DNA of 64,000 nt from Dacryopinax spathularia (Eukaryota > Basidiomycota > Dacrymycetes > Dacrymycetales > Dacrymycetaceae). The notes beneath the pieces are model-generated. The model searched no databases and was not told where the DNA came from. It saw only the letters and a program-made list of their open reading frames with translations. This document shows positions 61,639 to 64,000 of this stretch, one piece after another (positions within the stretch are counted from its first letter, which is position 1; every line of letters begins with the position of its first letter). The position numbers and the translations under genes are program-made. The stretch spans positions 2,108,001 through 2,172,000 of the forward strand of contig JBBPFI010000001.1 of assembly GCA_037974965.1 (NCBI GenBank), in the 5' to 3' direction.

Positions 61639-63675
61639 GCATTTGTTGCTGATGTAGCCCAACAACTGCCGATGAAGGGGCAGAGCTGATCCAATGATTG
61701 TACTGCGGCTGGCGCTCAGAGGTCTACAGCAAAAACTGGCCGCCCTGAGACGAAGCACAAAAGCGCCCTACTGCGGTCCGCAACTGAAGACAAGGTAACC
61801 GAGTGCGGCCTTCCTTCAGCAGATGCATTGTCTGCGGGGGCCCATAAGGAGCTCGTCGAGTGAGATGATCATCACTGGGAGTTCGACCCATGGGCAACCG
61901 GAGCAATACTGTATTCGAGAGGCATCGGTGCCGGTAGGAATGGCAAGCAGGCATGGCTGTCTGCAATCAGCTGATGGCCGACGGCAGCTGAGGTTCTGAA
62001 CCACAGTCAGCCAGCCGAGTGAGCTCAATTGTTGTTGACGGATGATGCCCAGACGTTGCCAATCAGATCGTATACCTGGCTGCATCCGTCACATGCCCTC
62101 CTGACCAGGCGAGGATTGGCAGGAAGTAAACCGGAACGGTGCTCCTGCCTCACAAGAGAGATGCGCCGTGCGGGGCGAACGTGTTCATACCTCCGACCTC
62201 CAGCGTTCCACAGAGAATACATCGAACAGTCATTCAAGGCGTGTATTCTCCGTCACCGTTCAGGGCTTGATGTTGTACAGGCCGTGCCGAGCAGAAGAAG
62301 ACCGCTGGATACCTCGGGACTTGTCTCTGGCAAGACCTTGCCGACGGAGCAAACCGCAAGACCATACACATGCAGAATCACTTTGGTTCATAGAGGACAT
62401 AGTTCAGCAACCAGTCAGAAGTTACTCGTAGAGCGTTGGAGAGAGTTCAACGGAGATCATGTCGGGTTGGAGGACAAGCGACACGGTTTGCGGGCTGTGC
62501 GGCTGTGCTGACGAAGTTATTAATAAACCGCGTCCCTCGGATTCTTCCGCCGCGTTCTGTTCCTCCGGTCCTTCTTGTTCTCCTCCACCCACCCCTCGTG
62601 GGTCAGGCTTCTGTCCTTGACCATGAGAGCCTGCAGCGTGTACAAGACATGTCTGAGATGCGCTGTAGGAAGTTGGACGACGGCATCCGTCTCTGTTCAA
62701 GATCGACCTCATTGATCGGGATGTTCGCCTATCCTTGCGGCAGGCGCGCATTCTTGCACTTCGGCGAATATGCTTGCATCTCAATGAATACCGCCCTTCT
62801 CAGTCCCAAAACGGTTGAACAACTACCACTGAACTGTCTCCTCCTTCTCTTACAAGCTAGCATACCTTGTGCAACTACAACCGTGCCCGTCCGGGCGATG
62901 ATTCCGCACGGCATCGAGCACTGCCAGCGTCAATTGGCCTGGGCCGGAAACCATCCACTGACGGCGCTGTAGCTCCCGGATCTTGCAATGTACGCGATCT
63001 CCAGTCCTTTCTCAGACACTCTACATGATCTAATCTCATTAGGCAGCCAGCCGACCTCTATGGACATTGCGGAGTGTCGTTCTGATTAGGAAAGGTGAAA
63101 ACAGGAAGTCTGCAGGGGCAACGCTGGCGCTGAAGCTGAGGTCGTTGACCCTCGTCCGCATACGATTTGGGAGAAGACAGAAATCCACGTCCATGTACTC
63201 ATCTCTGTCGGCAACGTACGGTCTGCGGTTATCAGAGAACTCTCCGGGAAGCACGCGTCGGCGATCGTACTCTCCAGCCTTCCCACGATCTACATCTGCC
63301 GACTTGATCGGGAGCCGTTGGGAATGCACACGGTCGTACAACAGCCGAAGGAGAAGATGTATGTCTCTGCCGGCAGCCCGCAAGAGAAGCTGCTACGGCA
63401 TCTGGCGAGGTGTGGTCGGCTGGGCGATTCCAGCCTTCCAAGGATGGTCATCGGGCGGCTGTCCTTGACCTGCGGTGTAGTGACGGTTCTTTCCCTCTTG
63501 CGGGCACATTTGCGGCGACGAAATTCAACTACCAAAACCGCCGTGCTGCAGACTTGAATACCCTTGTCAAACACATAAAAGCCACTCAACCATGAACCGT
63601 CTTCGCTCAGTCCCTTCTCCCTTCGGAAACAAGTAACCCCAGGCTGCAAACACAACCCCGAGAATCGAAGCCGCA
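61639..63675. other. Intergenic region of about 2 kb in the secreted-protein cluster
   Basis: No full gene model holds here. Faint resemblance to exon 1 of the secreted-protein family is seen on the minus strand near 62380-62560, too weak to call a pseudogene. A 53-codon Cys/Pro-rich plus frame lies at 62459-62620. The right end contains the promoter of the gene at 63676. Confidence 0.35.
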
Positions 63676-64000
63676 ATGATCTTCCCCGTCCTGTCCACCA
63701 TACTCGCCCTCGCGGTCACCTGTCATGCGCTCTGCTTCCAACGTCAATGCCCCCCGGTAGACAACATCGGCATCGCGCGCCTGAACGTGGCTGCGACCAG
63801 CCTTGCTGGCGGCCTGCTCTGGCAATGCACCTACGGCGCGAACATCTGCGCCTATCCCAACGTGAGCCCTGCCTCTCCCTCCTCCCTGCACGCCCGGTCT
63901 TGAAACCTGGTGTACTGATCGTGGTGGCTGGGTCTAGGCAGGAGGAGTGATAGGCGGCGCCACCTGCCCCGCGGCGCTCATCCTCCAACCGGTCAACTCC
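63676..64000 (+). CDS. Small secreted Cys-containing protein, diverged third member, runs off the window
   Basis: Exon 1 (63676-63861) encodes MIFPVLSTILALAVTCHA, a clear signal peptide, followed by LCFQRQCPPVDN. Exon 2 begins at 63938 after a 76-nt intron with a gtactgat branch and stays open to the window end. The order leader, LCxxxxC, then CTYGANICAY and GGATCP matches the pattern of the two minus-strand paralogs (LCVEWTC, CSYGYVRCEY, GGTCP) with a much shorter middle. It is therefore probably a diverged or shortened member of the same family. Opposite orientation suggests an inversion or separate duplication. Function unknown. Confidence 0.65.

Noticed and set aside
62380-62560. Possible decayed copy of the secreted-protein exon 1 on the minus strand
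   Set aside because: Only short patches resemble paralog 1 and they are not collinear enough to support a pseudogene call.
1-64000. CRISPR arrays, rRNA, tRNA and bacterial-type operons
   Set aside because: Looked for by eye; none seen. The sequence is eukaryotic with spliceosomal introns. A tRNA scan could still find a small gene I missed.

Overview
The window is nuclear DNA of a filamentous basidiomycete, most likely an Agaricomycete. The evidence is many introns of about 42-76 nt with GT-AG ends and CTRAY-type branch sites close to the acceptor, a 14-3-3 gene, chromodomain Gypsy (chromovirus) elements, a fungal-type Helitron, a two-gene Harbinger element and several lineage-specific multi-exon genes. 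Exon models were built by hand. A join was accepted only when splice sites and reading phase agreed.

Left part (1-19203), host genes: the 3' part of a coiled-coil gene running off the left edge (minus), a 14-3-3 gene (plus), and a family of three NAD(P)-binding extended SDR reductases of the dihydroflavonol-reductase/ketoreductase type (all minus). The second and third SDR genes are pushed apart by a Harbinger DNA transposon (7787-17527, 3-bp target duplication). Its transposase gene is itself interrupted by a young chromovirus (9112-16341, 5-bp target duplication). The third SDR gene has an open frame but has lost its key catalytic residues.

Middle (about 19445-34355), mobile DNA: a large Helitron with a Rep/Pif1-helicase gene and two companion genes, each with its own TATA box. 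It is cut off on the right by a second, nearly identical chromovirus (27123-34355) that has no matching target duplication. The Helitron is carpeted by a degenerate two-fold symmetric motif, AC-N3-GCGC-N3-GT. I count 32 complete copies between 19580 and 27110, in coding DNA in all phases, introns and spacers, where about 0.1 would be expected by chance. No known Helitron part explains this, and it is the most striking signal in the window.

Right of this (34575-58412): a protein with a viroplasmin/RNase H1 N-domain-like segment, a DDE (rve-type) transposase-like gene, a possible JmjC-like protein, large genes of unknown function with Cys-rich ends, a two-span membrane protein, and a PIF1-type helicase with a roughly 960-residue low-complexity N-terminal extension. 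Two related satellite arrays (period about 120 bp) lie in opposite orientation at 45.1-45.5 kb and 54.0-54.4 kb and bracket the 902-residue gene and the PIF1-like gene.

Right end (59933-64000): small secreted Cys-containing proteins. Two minus-strand paralogs have identical exon architecture, and a third, diverged gene on the plus strand runs off the edge.
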